From NCBI GenBank assembly GCA_905233825.1, contig CAJOFE010000010.1, forward strand, positions 1 through 64,000: DNA of 64,000 nucleotides, read 5' to 3'. This DNA comes from an uncultured Prevotella sp. (GTDB lineage Bacteria; Bacteroidota; Bacteroidia; Bacteroidales; Bacteroidaceae). This document shows, piece after piece, positions 27,136 through 37,388 of this stretch. The translations under genes and the position numbers were made by a program. The stretch's first letter is position 1, and each line of letters starts with the position of its first letter. Below the pieces are notes generated by a model, which searched no databases, had not been told where the DNA came from, and saw only the letters and a program-made list of their open reading frames with translations.

Positions 27136-28188
27136 ATGGAAGAGTTAAATAGAAACGAGACCATAGACTTTAGGAAAGTCAGCAGCCTGCTGCGGGCCAA
27201 GAAAAAAACTTTCTTCAAGGTCTGGGCCATTACCTTCGTTGTAGCAAGCGCTTATATCGTCTGTCTGCCACGCTACTACACATCCGAGATCAAACTGGCC
27301 CCTGAGATGGAAAGTGCTATCGCAGAAGGCTCCATTGGAAGTCTAGCAGCATCGTTCGGTATCGATATAGGAAGTATGGCTACAAGCGATGCCATCTCTC
27401 CCGAGCTCTATCCAGAACTGCTGGCCACCAATGATTTTGTCGCGCTGCTTTTCCCCATGACGGTAGAGAGTAAAGATGGTACCATCAAGACCTCCTATTA
27501 TGAATACATGGCCAAGCACCAGAAGACAGCCTGGTGGGGAGGCATTTTCAAAGCTATAGGTTCCATCTTCAAAAGCGATGATGAAGAGGGAGGCGGAAAT
27601 AGAAATCCCAATGAGATTGATCCGCTGAACATGACCAAGAAACAAAGCAGAATAGCTGAGACGGTCAAGGATAAAATTGGTTGTTCCATCGACCGTAAGA
27701 CTAGTCTAATTACTATTAACGTGACCGACCAAGATCCCCGTATCTGTGCTACCATTGCCGACAGCATTCGCATTAAACTGCAGGAGTTCATCATCGACTA
27801 TCGCACGAAGAAAGCTCGCATCGACGTAGAGTATTTCCAGGAGCTGGTAAAGAAGTCAAAACAAGAATATGACGAGGCCCGTTATCGCTATTACAGCTAT
27901 TCCGATGCTCACATGAACAGTGTCTTAGAGCGAGTAAGATCGACACAGACTGATTTAGAGAATGATATGCAGCTGAAATATACCAGTTATACGGCATATA
28001 ACACGCAGCTACAGGCCGCACAGGCAAAGCTACAACAACGCACGCCGTCGTTCACGCTACTGCAAGGAGCCTCTATTCCTGTCAAACCTGCTGGACCGAA
28101 ACGAATGATCTTTGTCATTTCTATGCTGATTCTTGCCAGCATGATTACGGCAGGACGAATCATTGTCAAGGCAGACAAGACTGAATAA
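27136..28188 (+). CDS. Wzz-type chain-length determinant
   Basis: 350 residues. There are two membrane helices (about 27-45 and 325-343) flanking a periplasmic alpha-helical domain with a coiled coil around 230-290. A Pro-rich motif (PVKPAGPKR) precedes the second helix, as in polysaccharide co-polymerases. It has no fused or adjacent tyrosine kinase. It sets the chain length of the polymer together with the Wzy-like protein; its stop overlaps the next ATG (TAATG). Confidence 0.88.
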   Translation: MEELNRNETIDFRKVSSLLRAKKKTFFKVWAITFVVASAYIVCLPRYYTSEIKLAPEMESAIAEGSIGSLAASFGIDIGSMATSDAISPELYPELLATNDFVALLFPMTVESKDGTIKTSYYEYMAKHQKTAWWGGIFKAIGSIFKSDDEEGGGNRNPNEIDPLNMTKKQSRIAETVKDKIGCSIDRKTSLITINVTDQDPRICATIADSIRIKLQEFIIDYRTKKARIDVEYFQELVKKSKQEYDEARYRYYSYSDAHMNSVLERVRSTQTDLENDMQLKYTSYTAYNTQLQAAQAKLQQRTPSFTLLQGASIPVKPAGPKRMIFVISMLILASMITAGRIIVKADKTE

Positions 28189-29357
28189 TGAAAGTATCGG
28201 TTTCCTTCATTGTACGCATATTCTTCCTAACCGCCCTATTCGTACTGGCTGTTGGTGGGTGTTACAATATGCGTGCCATGGAGGGTGCCGACGAGGGTAA
28301 CATAGGCTACTTATTCATCATATTTGTCTATCTGGTATGGATGAGTTCCGTACTGAAGACGTTCCTTCCCAACTACGTAGTCTATAAGCCTGCCACTCCC
28401 ATCATCCTCTATGCCGTTTTCATCTTGTGGACAATATTCCCCACGATGATGTCGGGACAAGAGAACATGGTGTACAATCTCATCTTCATCACCCTTCCCG
28501 GGCTTGTGCTGATTTCGACCTATAACACCGTCCTGAACTACGGCTATCACAAATGGCATCTTGCTTTATTCTGCCTCATGCTGGGTATGTTCACCGTGCA
28601 ATATGTCATGGTATTCAACTTCATCAACATCTTTGATGACGACAGCGGCCATTTGGCTGTCTCCTACTATACGCTCTACATGCTACCGCTGGTGTTCCTC
28701 TGCAAGTCGAAGACTATCCGCGTCGTGGCTACTATCGTGGCAACCATCGTGGTGCTGTCATCACTGAAACGTTCAGGCGTGGTGGCCATCGTGTTGGCCA
28801 TCTTTGTTTATATCATCATTAACCAACATGTGAAAAAGAAGCTGACCCCTACGGCCATTCTGAGTATCATCGGCTTGCTGCTACTCTTTGCCACCTTCTT
28901 CATCGTTTTTGGGTCGATGGGCGAGGAAACCGTGTTCGAGCGCTTTGAGAATATCGGGAACGACAATGGTAGCGGACGTCTGGTGGTTTGGGAGATGACG
29001 ACAAAAATGATATCACGCCTTGATGTCGGAAACCTACTGATTGGTGAGGGCTACAACAGCGTTGTGGTCAATTCGCCTGTCAACCTCTCAGCCCATAATG
29101 ATTTTCTGGAAGTCATCTATGACTATGGTCTTGTAGGCCTGGCACTATATGTCAGCGCTTTTCTTTCCGTTTGCTATTACACTGTTAAGATGATTGCATC
29201 GAAGTCGGTCTATGCTCCGTCGATGGCCATGCTGATGGTCATCTATCTGATACAATCCATGATTTCCCACATCATCATCTATTACTGGGCAAGCCTCTTC
29301 ATGCTGTCATTCGGCTATATGATTGGAAACTATCAACGAGATGCAGGCAACAGGTAG
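28188..29357 (+). CDS. O-antigen polymerase/ligase-like membrane protein (Wzy)
   Basis: 389 residues, largely hydrophobic with about ten membrane helices. A periplasmic loop contains SGRLVVWEMTTKMI and later SAHNDFLEVIYDYGLVGLALY, the His-x-x-x-x-(8-10)-Gly pattern of the Wzy_C/RfaL family. Expected to polymerise repeat units on the periplasmic face. It overlaps wzz at its start and the flippase gene at its end. Confidence 0.82.
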   Translation: MKVSVSFIVRIFFLTALFVLAVGGCYNMRAMEGADEGNIGYLFIIFVYLVWMSSVLKTFLPNYVVYKPATPIILYAVFILWTIFPTMMSGQENMVYNLIFITLPGLVLISTYNTVLNYGYHKWHLALFCLMLGMFTVQYVMVFNFINIFDDDSGHLAVSYYTLYMLPLVFLCKSKTIRVVATIVATIVVLSSLKRSGVVAIVLAIFVYIIINQHVKKKLTPTAILSIIGLLLLFATFFIVFGSMGEETVFERFENIGNDNGSGRLVVWEMTTKMISRLDVGNLLIGEGYNSVVVNSPVNLSAHNDFLEVIYDYGLVGLALYVSAFLSVCYYTVKMIASKSVYAPSMAMLMVIYLIQSMISHIIIYYWASLFMLSFGYMIGNYQRDAGNR

Positions 29358-30879
29358 AATCATATTCAACACGGGCGTACTCTATATAAAGATTGTCATC
29401 TGCATGGCAATCTCCCTCTATACGGTTCCGCTTGTCCTCGATGCTCTTGGCCAGAACGATTACGGGCTTTTCACCCTGATAGGCGGCATCATTGCCATGC
29501 TGGCCTTTATGAACGGAGCCATGACAGTATCAACCCAACGGTACATGTCTGTAACCATTGGTGAACGCAACAACGACAAGCTTGTGCAGGTCTATAACCT
29601 AAGTATTGGCTTACATGTTGCCATCGGCATGATAGTAGTTCTTCTCTGCGAAGCCTTGATGCCTCTACTGTTCAACTTCGTATTGAACATTCTTCCAGAA
29701 CAGGAGAGTAACGCCTACTTGCTCTTCCATACGATGATAGCCACGGTGTTTCTGCAGATTGTGACCGTACCTTTCGATGCGACCATCAATGCCTATGAAG
29801 ACCTTACCTTCTTTTCCATTGCAGGCGTCATCGAAGCCCTCCTCAAACTTTTCCTAGTATTAGCCCTACCCTGTTTCAGCGACAATCGGCTTGTTATCTA
29901 TGCTATGGCTATCACGGCGATTACGTTTTTCATACTTATATTAAAATATGCCTATTGTGCCATCAAGTACAAGAACCTACGACTTAGCCTTGCATCATAT
30001 AGCAACCGACCATTATTGATAGAAATGGCTAAGTTTACAGGATGGAACACCTTGTCTTCTTTTGCGCTCATGGCACGCAACCAGGGAATAGCCATCATTT
30101 TCAACCATTTCCTTGGAACTATTATCAATGCCGCCTACGGCATAGCGACACAAGTGAATGGCGTATTGGGGTACTTTTCCGAAACAATCAAGAAGGGCAT
30201 CAATCCACAACTCATGGAAAGTGAGGGATTGCAAGAACACCAGCGTCTTGTGAAGCTGACATTTGCTATGACGAAGTATTCGCTGCTTATCCTTAGCTTC
30301 ATCACCCTGCCATTGTATATTGAGATGCCATATATCATCGACTTATGGATAGGCGATGCACCTGCATATACCGTGGAATTCACGCGTATCATACTCATTC
30401 TATCCCTACTCACCCTTGCATCTACCGGGCTCATGTCAGCAGTACAGTCATCAGGAAAAGTCAAGTGGTACACCATTGCCATATGTGCAGTTCTTCTCAG
30501 CACCATTGCTTTTGCATATATTGGACTTCGTTTGCATCTCTCGCCAATCACCATTCTTTATATTGCATGTCTCATAGAGGTCGTGGCATTTTTCGTCAGG
30601 CTATGGTTTGCCAACAAGCTCAATGCCATCCCCACATGGGATTATGTACGCAGACCTGTTCTTTCAGTACTCATATTGGCCATCATGGTGGGCCTTATCA
30701 TGTATGGATGCACAAAGTTGTTGGAGCCCTCGTTCATCAGACTACTGACGATAGGCATTCTCGATGTAGTGTTGTTCTTGCCCCTTTCCTACTTCACCCT
30801 CCTTGCGAAGGAAGAAAAAGACTACGTCAAGCTGCTAATCGCTAAAATAACCAAACGGAGGAAAAACGCCTCATTATAG
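29341..30879 (+). CDS. Wzx-type polysaccharide flippase
   Basis: 512 residues with 12-14 membrane segments in the MOP/PST arrangement: GRIIFNTGVLYIKI at the N-terminus, QNDYGLFTLIGGIIAML, and a middle RPLLIEMAKFTGWNTLSSFA. It would move lipid-linked repeat units across the inner membrane. The ATG at 29341 is preferred over an upstream TTG at 29323; it lies inside the end of the polymerase gene (17-base overlap). Confidence 0.87.
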   Translation: MQATGRIIFNTGVLYIKIVICMAISLYTVPLVLDALGQNDYGLFTLIGGIIAMLAFMNGAMTVSTQRYMSVTIGERNNDKLVQVYNLSIGLHVAIGMIVVLLCEALMPLLFNFVLNILPEQESNAYLLFHTMIATVFLQIVTVPFDATINAYEDLTFFSIAGVIEALLKLFLVLALPCFSDNRLVIYAMAITAITFFILILKYAYCAIKYKNLRLSLASYSNRPLLIEMAKFTGWNTLSSFALMARNQGIAIIFNHFLGTIINAAYGIATQVNGVLGYFSETIKKGINPQLMESEGLQEHQRLVKLTFAMTKYSLLILSFITLPLYIEMPYIIDLWIGDAPAYTVEFTRIILILSLLTLASTGLMSAVQSSGKVKWYTIAICAVLLSTIAFAYIGLRLHLSPITILYIACLIEVVAFFVRLWFANKLNAIPTWDYVRRPVLSVLILAIMVGLIMYGCTKLLEPSFIRLLTIGILDVVLFLPLSYFTLLAKEEKDYVKLLIAKITKRRKNASL

Positions 30880-30903
30880 CACTATTCTTTTTCTTTGAAT
30901 ATT

Positions 30904-32118
30904 ATGCGGATAGGAATCATCACATATTACAGAGTTGCCAATTTCGGTGCTAACTTGCAGGCAGTCTCAACCTACAAGTATCTGAAGAGCATTGGTCATT
31001 CACCTATATTCATTCATTACATGTCCCGCCAACTGTATGCCTCGACAGATGGACACTATCATACCAATGCACAAGTCAAGGCCCATCTTGATTTTGTGGA
31101 CAGCGTGATTCTTGATCAGACGGAAACCTGTTTCAATGCCGACGACATTAACAATGCCATTGAGCGATATGGCATCGAAGCTATCATCATCGGTTCTGAT
31201 GCCGTATTGCAACACCATCCGCTTCTGTCAAGGATTCATATACATGGACGGCGTTTGAAACGTGTCGCTATTGAGCGGGTAAACGATGAGCGAATGTTTC
31301 CGAACCTTTTCTGGGGTTGCAATATCAATCCCACCATTAAGAAAGCCATGATGTCGGCATCAGCACAAAACTCCGCATACAAGTTTTTCACGTCAAAACT
31401 GAAAGGGCGGATGAACGAAGCATTAAGCAGATTCTCATATATTTCTGTGCGCGACACCTGGACACGAGACATGCTAAAGGCCATCACAGGAAAGGAAGTC
31501 CCCATAACTCCCGATCCGGTTTTTGCTTTTAACCAGAATGCTACAGAGCTGATACCCAATAAGGATGAAATACTGCAGAAGTTTCGTTTACCTGAGAAAT
31601 ATATACTGGTAAGTTTTCTGAATGTAGGTATTCCTACCGACATTGTGAACAAACTTAAGGACAGGTTTGCCGAAACAGCTGAATGTGTGGCACTCCCTTC
31701 TCCTATAGGCATTCAATTCTGTCATAGCTATCGACTTGAAATACCTCTGCCCTTAAACCCCGCTGACTGGTACGCACTTATCAAGTATTCATGTGGTTAT
31801 ATTGGAAACAACATGCACCCCGTAGTCGTTGCTCTACACAACAACGTCCCCTGTTTTAGCATTGACAATTATTCCTGCTATGATTTCTGGGGCCGTCCCC
31901 AAGAAAACGGAGCAAGTAAGATTGAAGATTTACTGAAACGATTCCACATTGAGGGCAATCGCATCGTTCCATATAAGAACAACACCCATGACCTGGACAT
32001 CATCATTGAGGAGCACATCTCGTCTTTCCCCAAAGAAGATGTCAAAGCCATTAGGACCACTCTTTACGAGAACTACAGAATCATGATGGAATCCATTATC
32101 AAATCTCTTCAGCAATGA
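30904..32118 (+). CDS. Polysaccharide pyruvyltransferase family protein
   Basis: 404 residues. The start MRIGIITYYRVANFGANLQAVSTYKYLKSIGH is the classic PS_pyruv_trans N-terminus. IIIGSDAVLQ, YISVRDTWTRDML, ITPDPVFAF and YIGNNMHPVVVALHNNVPCFSID follow in the usual order. It should add ketal-linked pyruvate (or a related group) to a sugar of the repeat unit. The ATG at 30904 is chosen over a TTG nine bases earlier. The stop overlaps the next ATG. Confidence 0.87.
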   Translation: MRIGIITYYRVANFGANLQAVSTYKYLKSIGHSPIFIHYMSRQLYASTDGHYHTNAQVKAHLDFVDSVILDQTETCFNADDINNAIERYGIEAIIIGSDAVLQHHPLLSRIHIHGRRLKRVAIERVNDERMFPNLFWGCNINPTIKKAMMSASAQNSAYKFFTSKLKGRMNEALSRFSYISVRDTWTRDMLKAITGKEVPITPDPVFAFNQNATELIPNKDEILQKFRLPEKYILVSFLNVGIPTDIVNKLKDRFAETAECVALPSPIGIQFCHSYRLEIPLPLNPADWYALIKYSCGYIGNNMHPVVVALHNNVPCFSIDNYSCYDFWGRPQENGASKIEDLLKRFHIEGNRIVPYKNNTHDLDIIIEEHISSFPKEDVKAIRTTLYENYRIMMESIIKSLQQ

Positions 32119-33173
32119 AAATATTCATGGTACACGAGGATCCGTGGCACGCCGGAAATCCTTATATATATACGCTCATCGAGCAAATCAGGAAAGTACA
32201 TCCCGAATGCGAGATTGCATGGGGAAGAGAACGTTTCTGGAGCCAGGATATTTTCTCTTTCGACATTGTCCACTTCCAATGGCCACAGGCCTTTATGGCA
32301 TACGACTCTCACACAGAGCAGATGCTGCTCCGTCATATTGAGCAGATGAAAGCCGCCGGTATTCGTATTGTTTCAACATGCCATGATTTGGAGCCACATT
32401 ATGACCAATGCGCCGACAAAGCCGAATCCTTGAAAATTGTCTATTCCCACTGCGATGCCATTCTTCATCTCGGAGAATACAGTCTGCGCCTGTTCAAAGA
32501 ACAATACCCTACTGCGGCCCATCTGCTTCTACCCCACCATCTCTATGACACTATCTATCACGATTTCCCCTCCAAGGCAACGTCGTTAAAGCATCTGCGC
32601 CTACGCCCAGACAGTACCTATATCCTTTGCTTTGGAACATTCAGGGCAGACGTTGAACGACAAATGGTTATCGATCTCTATAAGCAGCTGAATGACAAAA
32701 GTATATATATCCTGGCTCCAGGCTTTATGGATGTATGGAAACTTTCCTGGAAGATACTACCCAGACTCTATAAGAAATTCTACTACAAATACAAATATCA
32801 CATCTATTGCACGGGTAAGACCTGGGGAGCCGTTTCTGAGGCCGACCTTCCATATTATTATGGCGCAGCTGACGTCGCATTCATCCAACGCCTGAAAATT
32901 CTCAATTCAGGAAATGCGTTGATGCCCATGTTATATGGAACCGTCGTGGTAGGCCCAGACTGTGGAAACGTTGGCCCGCTACTCAGGAAATGGGATTACC
33001 CCGTTTTCCAAGTTGATGACACTCAAAGAATTGGAAAGGTTGTTAGCCAAGGCATTCAAATGGGAAAGGACGGCTTTGGCAGGAAAAACAGAGCTGCACA
33101 AATAGAAAAGTATTCCACCTCTCATATCTCTGACGAGCTATATTCCATTTACCAAAACCTACTCGAAGCATGA
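32115..33173 (+). CDS. Glycosyltransferase, GT-B type
   Basis: 352 residues. An N-terminal Rossmann-like half (MKIFMVHEDPWHAGNPYIYTLIEQI, FDIVHFQWPQA, IVSTCHDLEPHYD) and a C-terminal half with ILCFGTFR, DLPYYYGAADVAFIQRLKILNSGNALMPMLYGTVVVGPDCGNVG. The second half lacks the standard EX7E spacing of GT4, but layout and context support a sugar transferase. It overlaps its neighbours by ATGA on both sides. Confidence 0.75.
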   Translation: MKIFMVHEDPWHAGNPYIYTLIEQIRKVHPECEIAWGRERFWSQDIFSFDIVHFQWPQAFMAYDSHTEQMLLRHIEQMKAAGIRIVSTCHDLEPHYDQCADKAESLKIVYSHCDAILHLGEYSLRLFKEQYPTAAHLLLPHHLYDTIYHDFPSKATSLKHLRLRPDSTYILCFGTFRADVERQMVIDLYKQLNDKSIYILAPGFMDVWKLSWKILPRLYKKFYYKYKYHIYCTGKTWGAVSEADLPYYYGAADVAFIQRLKILNSGNALMPMLYGTVVVGPDCGNVGPLLRKWDYPVFQVDDTQRIGKVVSQGIQMGKDGFGRKNRAAQIEKYSTSHISDELYSIYQNLLEA

Positions 33174-34732
33174 GATGCCTTCCATTCGTCTTTCTGCTAT
33201 TGCTGCTGTCCTGTTCCGATGACGGTATAGACTGGACACTCGACGAAGAACCCATGGAGCCATGGACATATAGAAACATATCCGACTCTATTGGGCGACG
33301 CTACGGCGTGAGATGGCAAAAAGACAATCCCAACGACCTGGGTGAGCGCTGCCTAGGGGCAACAGGACTACGTGCCCGCTTCGGAGTAGGAAAAAGCCCG
33401 GGGGCATCTGATTTCGACCAACTCTATCCATGGAGCCAGATACGGAGATGCAACATCAGGAAAGAGGGCGACAATACCATCATCATCTTTGACGACGATC
33501 CCCGGTTCAGTACCGACGGGTCAAATGGCGATGTGTTTGTGCGTATACCCAAATTCTACGTAGAGAAATACGAAGATGAGGAATATGAATATCGTGTCAT
33601 CTCCGCCACTGGCCAACACCCACATCCTGCCTTCATCGAGCATGGCCGCGAACTGAATGCCGTCTATATTTCTGCCTTTGAAGGCTACATTGGTGCTGAC
33701 AGCGCGCTGCAATCCGTGGCTGGTGTCATTCCTACGTCGAACATCACAGCCCAGCAGTTCCTCGATGCAGCCCAGCGGCGCGGCTCGGGTTATTCACTCT
33801 ACGATATGCGCACCGTTGACATGCTTTACACCCTCATCGCAGTAGAATTTGGTTGTAGGAACACAGGTATCGTCTTCGGACATGGTATAGCCAACTATCG
33901 GCAACCCATAGAGAAAGAATGGGACAACCTCCGTCATTTCTATTCTTCACGCAATCAGCAAGCCACCAACATCTTCATCACGCGCCGACGCTACAATCAG
34001 ATTATTTCCATTGGAAGCAGTATCTGTATTTGCAAGGGCGACCAGCGGAATATCCTCACCTTCGCCCGCTGCACCAACGTGAAAGACCATAGCAATGAGA
34101 CCTATTATTATTTCGACGGTCCTCCTATCGACATTGATACTGACTGCTTCATCGGCAACTGTGCCCAAGTCACTAATTGGACAGAGACATGCAGTGCACC
34201 GCATCTCAGTTCTACAGGCAGAGCCAACATGATGGAAGCAGAATTCCTGCCTCGGGAACGCAACCCTATGCGCTATCGCTGGATGGAAAATATCGTGGGA
34301 AACATCTGGCACTATCTCCCTGACATCACCCTCTATAATCAGCAGCTATATCAATGCTGTGACATGGATGAATACGTCTTCGGAGGCCATGATGGCGCCT
34401 ATCAGGCCATAGGCATGCCACTCAGGGTGAATACCGACAACGGAACACAAGCTGATGAGCGGGGACGCAACTGCTGGGTGACCTCTCTGATGCCCGACAC
34501 CGTCTGCCGGGGCATTGCCATTGGTGACAATTATAACAGGAACCTGACTAGCACCCAAGCCTTCGGTGCCTACTACTATGCTGGAAGCGGTCTGTGCATC
34601 GCCGTCAATGGCGGTGGTTTTGACCATGTCAACCGTTGCAATCTACTCACAACACGCCTCTGGGATGCCCCCAATATCCGCTGGCATCTCTACGGAGCCA
34701 GACTCATCTTTAAAGACGTCAAGGCACAATAA
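33170..34732 (+). CDS. Lipoprotein with C-type-lectin/phage-tail-like fold in the EPS operon
   Basis: 520 residues. A short lipoprotein signal ends LLLLLSC (Cys 15). The central part (IPKFYVEKYED…ISAFEGY… SVAGVIPT…QFLDAAQRRGSGYSLYDMRTVDMLYTLIAVEFG) follows the pattern I know from phage minor structural proteins and Mtd-like variable receptors. The C-terminus (NRNLTSTQAFGAYYYAGSG…RWHLYGARLIF) resembles the formylglycine-enzyme/C-type lectin ending. It overlaps the glycosyltransferase gene by ATGA, so it belongs to the operon. A polysaccharide-binding or surface-display role is inferred; no reverse transcriptase or template repeat was found. Confidence 0.6.
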   Translation: MRCLPFVFLLLLLSCSDDGIDWTLDEEPMEPWTYRNISDSIGRRYGVRWQKDNPNDLGERCLGATGLRARFGVGKSPGASDFDQLYPWSQIRRCNIRKEGDNTIIIFDDDPRFSTDGSNGDVFVRIPKFYVEKYEDEEYEYRVISATGQHPHPAFIEHGRELNAVYISAFEGYIGADSALQSVAGVIPTSNITAQQFLDAAQRRGSGYSLYDMRTVDMLYTLIAVEFGCRNTGIVFGHGIANYRQPIEKEWDNLRHFYSSRNQQATNIFITRRRYNQIISIGSSICICKGDQRNILTFARCTNVKDHSNETYYYFDGPPIDIDTDCFIGNCAQVTNWTETCSAPHLSSTGRANMMEAEFLPRERNPMRYRWMENIVGNIWHYLPDITLYNQQLYQCCDMDEYVFGGHDGAYQAIGMPLRVNTDNGTQADERGRNCWVTSLMPDTVCRGIAIGDNYNRNLTSTQAFGAYYYAGSGLCIAVNGGGFDHVNRCNLLTTRLWDAPNIRWHLYGARLIFKDVKAQ

Positions 34733-34772
34733 ATACCTTGCAGTTATCGTTATCATTATATGAAATAGGATT

Positions 34773-35936
34773 ATGAGAACGATTGCCTACTTGTCATACC
34801 CCCATTTTGCCGACTGCGACATATCCCTGCTCCACCATCTGCAACAGTTGGAGCCCGGCCTCATCTTTATTCTCCAATTAACCGAGAAAGACAGAAACCG
34901 GACGATTATCCACGTCCAACACCTAAAAGAAGAAGGTGGCGTATTCCCTGCCTCCGACTATCCTGAACTTCATATATTGTCAAAGTATATTGACCTCAAC
35001 CGCGCTTATGTGCTTAATATGCCTGGACGGCACGACTTCTCCCTTTCCAACATTCGTGCCATCCTACGGTTGAGAAAATTCCTACGTCAGAGGAAGTGCC
35101 AGCTCGTTCATTTCACATGGCCGCTGCGCCACGGGGCATTCCCCCTCTACACCTTTCGCCGGCAGATGCTACTCACCGTCCACGACCCCCTTCCTCATTC
35201 CAGCGAAATGGGACTATCCTATCGTATGCACAGGAAAGTGGCCATGAAAACCGTTCCCAGTTTCATCTTGCTCAATCAAACGCAGCGCGCAGCATTCATC
35301 CATCATTATCATCTCCACGAGAACCAGGTATTCAATTCCAAGCTCAGCATCTATACCCACCTTAAAGATACTACGCCCGTGCTGCCTGCTTCCTCCGACT
35401 ACGTCCTATTCTTCGGGGGCATCAGCACACATAAGGGAGTCGATGATCTGTGCGTAGCCATGCAATATGTACATCGTATCTTTCCACAACTGAAATTAGT
35501 TGTCGCAGGTAGTGGCACGCTTTATTTCGACCCCAAGCCCTATGAAGAGGCAGGCTTCCTGGAACTCCACAATCGCTATCTTTCCGACGAAGAGCTGAAA
35601 GGCTTCATCCAGCAATCATGCTTTGTGGTCTGCCCATACCGTGATGCTACCCAGAGTGGTGTCATCATGTCGGCCTTTGCCCTTGGCAAGCCTGTCATCG
35701 CCACCAATGTCGGTGCCTTGCCGGAGATGGTGGAAGACGGACGTCACGGACTCATCGTGCCCCCGAAAGACACAGAGGCACTGGCCGCCGCCATCATCAA
35801 ACTCTCAGAGTCGGTAGCACTGAGAGAAACTATGCGCCAGAACATATTGAAAGACTACCATTCCGGCAATCGCTCATGGCAAAACATTGCCAGCGGCATA
35901 CATGTCATTTACGAGCAACTACTAAACGCACGCTAA
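34773..35936 (+). CDS. Glycosyltransferase family 4 (GT-B)
   Basis: 387 residues. The C-terminal nucleotide-sugar domain is clear: [29 protein letters not shown], then [52 protein letters not shown], with the conserved Ser-Gly-Val-Ile and Pro-Val-Ile-Ala of GT4. A 40-base gap separates it from the lipoprotein gene, and 10 bases separate it from the aminotransferase gene. Confidence 0.9.
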   Translation: MRTIAYLSYPHFADCDISLLHHLQQLEPGLIFILQLTEKDRNRTIIHVQHLKEEGGVFPASDYPELHILSKYIDLNRAYVLNMPGRHDFSLSNIRAILRLRKFLRQRKCQLVHFTWPLRHGAFPLYTFRRQMLLTVHDPLPHSSEMGLSYRMHRKVAMKTVPSFILLNQTQRAAFIHHYHLHENQVFNSKLSIYTHLKDTTPVLPASSDYVLFFGGISTHKGVDDLCVAMQYVHRIFPQLKLVVAGSGTLYFDPKPYEEAGFLELHNRYLSDEELKGFIQQSCFVVCPYRDATQSGVIMSAFALGKPVIATNVGALPEMVEDGRHGLIVPPKDTEALAAAIIKLSESVALRETMRQNILKDYHSGNRSWQNIASGIHVIYEQLLNAR

Positions 35937-35946
35937 AACAACTGCC

Positions 35947-37053
35947 ATGAATATCAAGTTCTTAGACCTCCAAGTCGTCAACAACCAATATGCCGACGAG
36001 CTGAAAGCAGCCGCCGGGCAGGTCATCAGCTCAGGCTGGTACCTGCTGGGAGAAGCCACCAGCCGCTTCGAGCAGGAGTATGCAGACTATATCGGCACCC
36101 GCTACTGCATCGGTGTGGCCAACGGCCTCGATGCTCTGACACTCATCTATCGTGCCTACATCGAGTTGGGCATCATGCAACCTGGCGACGAGGTCATCGT
36201 GCCAGCCAACACGTTCATCGCCTCCATCCTGGCCATCACCGAGAACGGACTGAAGCCTGTACTTGTGGAACCCCGATGGGACACGATGGAACTTGACGAT
36301 GCGCTGATTGAGCAGGCCATCACACCACGCACAAAGTCACTCATGCTGGTACACCTCTATGGCCGTTGCGCTTATACAGAGCACATTGGCGAAATATGTC
36401 AGAAATACCAATTAAAGCTCGTTGAGGACAACGCACAGGCACATGGTTGCTGCTATGGACAGCAACGTACTGGCTCGCTGGGCGATGCTTCTGGCCACAG
36501 TTTCTATCCAGGCAAAAACCTCGGAGCGCTGGGCGATGGCGGTGCTGTCACCACCAACAACCCGGAACTGGCAGACGCCATCAGAGCATTGGCCAACTAC
36601 GGTTCCTCCCAGAAATATGTCTTCAGATACAAGGGACGCAATAGCCGCCTCGACGAGCTTCAGGCTGCCTTCCTCAGTGTCAAGCTGCGCCATCTGGACG
36701 ATGACAACCGTCGTCGCCAGCAGATAGCTAATTACTATTACGACCACATCAACAATCCGCTCGTCACACTGCCCCAACGTTTGCCTGACGCACAGAACGT
36801 CTATCACCTGTTCCCCGTCCTCTGCCCGCAACGCGACCAGCTACAACAGCATCTGTCAGATAGCGGCATCCAGACACTCATCCACTACCCGATCCCACCT
36901 CATCAGCAGGAGTGCTATCAGGAGCTGAGCCTCCTGTCGTTGCCCGTCACCGAGCGCATCCACCAGCAAGAGCTGAGCCTTCCTATCAGTCCTGTCCTGA
37001 CGGATGAAGAAGCTCGCATGGTGGTAGAAGCCGTGAATGCATTCAAATCCTAA
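35947..37053 (+). CDS. DegT/DnrJ/EryC1 sugar aminotransferase
   Basis: 368 residues. PLP-dependent transaminase of nucleotide-linked keto sugars. Motifs: [62 protein letters not shown], and the PLP lysine in [27 protein letters not shown] and the C-terminal YPIPPHQQ also match. Similar enzymes make 3-amino-3,6-dideoxyhexoses (FdtB-like). No dTDP-sugar isomerase or acetyltransferase partner is in the operon. Confidence 0.9.
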   Translation: MNIKFLDLQVVNNQYADELKAAAGQVISSGWYLLGEATSRFEQEYADYIGTRYCIGVANGLDALTLIYRAYIELGIMQPGDEVIVPANTFIASILAITENGLKPVLVEPRWDTMELDDALIEQAITPRTKSLMLVHLYGRCAYTEHIGEICQKYQLKLVEDNAQAHGCCYGQQRTGSLGDASGHSFYPGKNLGALGDGGAVTTNNPELADAIRALANYGSSQKYVFRYKGRNSRLDELQAAFLSVKLRHLDDDNRRRQQIANYYYDHINNPLVTLPQRLPDAQNVYHLFPVLCPQRDQLQQHLSDSGIQTLIHYPIPPHQQECYQELSLLSLPVTERIHQQELSLPISPVLTDEEARMVVEAVNAFKS

Positions 37054-37119
37054 ACGCCCGCCAGTCCCGAGAACAATTGCATCTTCACCAGAACAGAGAA
37101 GTGCAAGAAGACTCGAAAG

Positions 37120-37285
37120 AGCCGCCTTCTAACGTATAAAAAGCACTATTCTTTTCTGAACAACACCGGTTTGGAATGGAACAAGATGCCTTCAAATCGT
37201 TTTTTGCGCCTACGCAAAATGGTTTACGCGCCTACGCAAAAAGGTTTGTGCGCCTACGCAAAATGAAAAGGCTTCAACATCTTAC
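37120..37285. repeat. Three-hairpin intergenic element, copy B
   Basis: The core at 37185-37272 reads GATGCCTTCAAATC, three tandem units of the type TTTTGCG-CCTA-CGCAAAA (37202-37219, 37223-37241, 37245-37263), then TGAAAAGGC. It is colinear with copy A at 14318-14480, including about 60 bases to the left. It sits in the 335-base gap between the aminotransferase and Crp/Fnr genes, which contains nothing else recognisable. Confidence 0.75.
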
Positions 37286-37388
37286 TATCTTTATTACTCT
37301 CTTTTAAGAAGAATTAACGGCCTCAGCGGTTAATATTCTGCCATTGGCGCGTATATATAATATAGAGAACAGATAAAAAGCAAAGACG

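Noticed and set aside
33170..34732. Target gene of a diversity-generating retroelement
   Set aside because: The lectin-like C-terminus fits, but no reverse transcriptase, template repeat or accessory gene is in the window.
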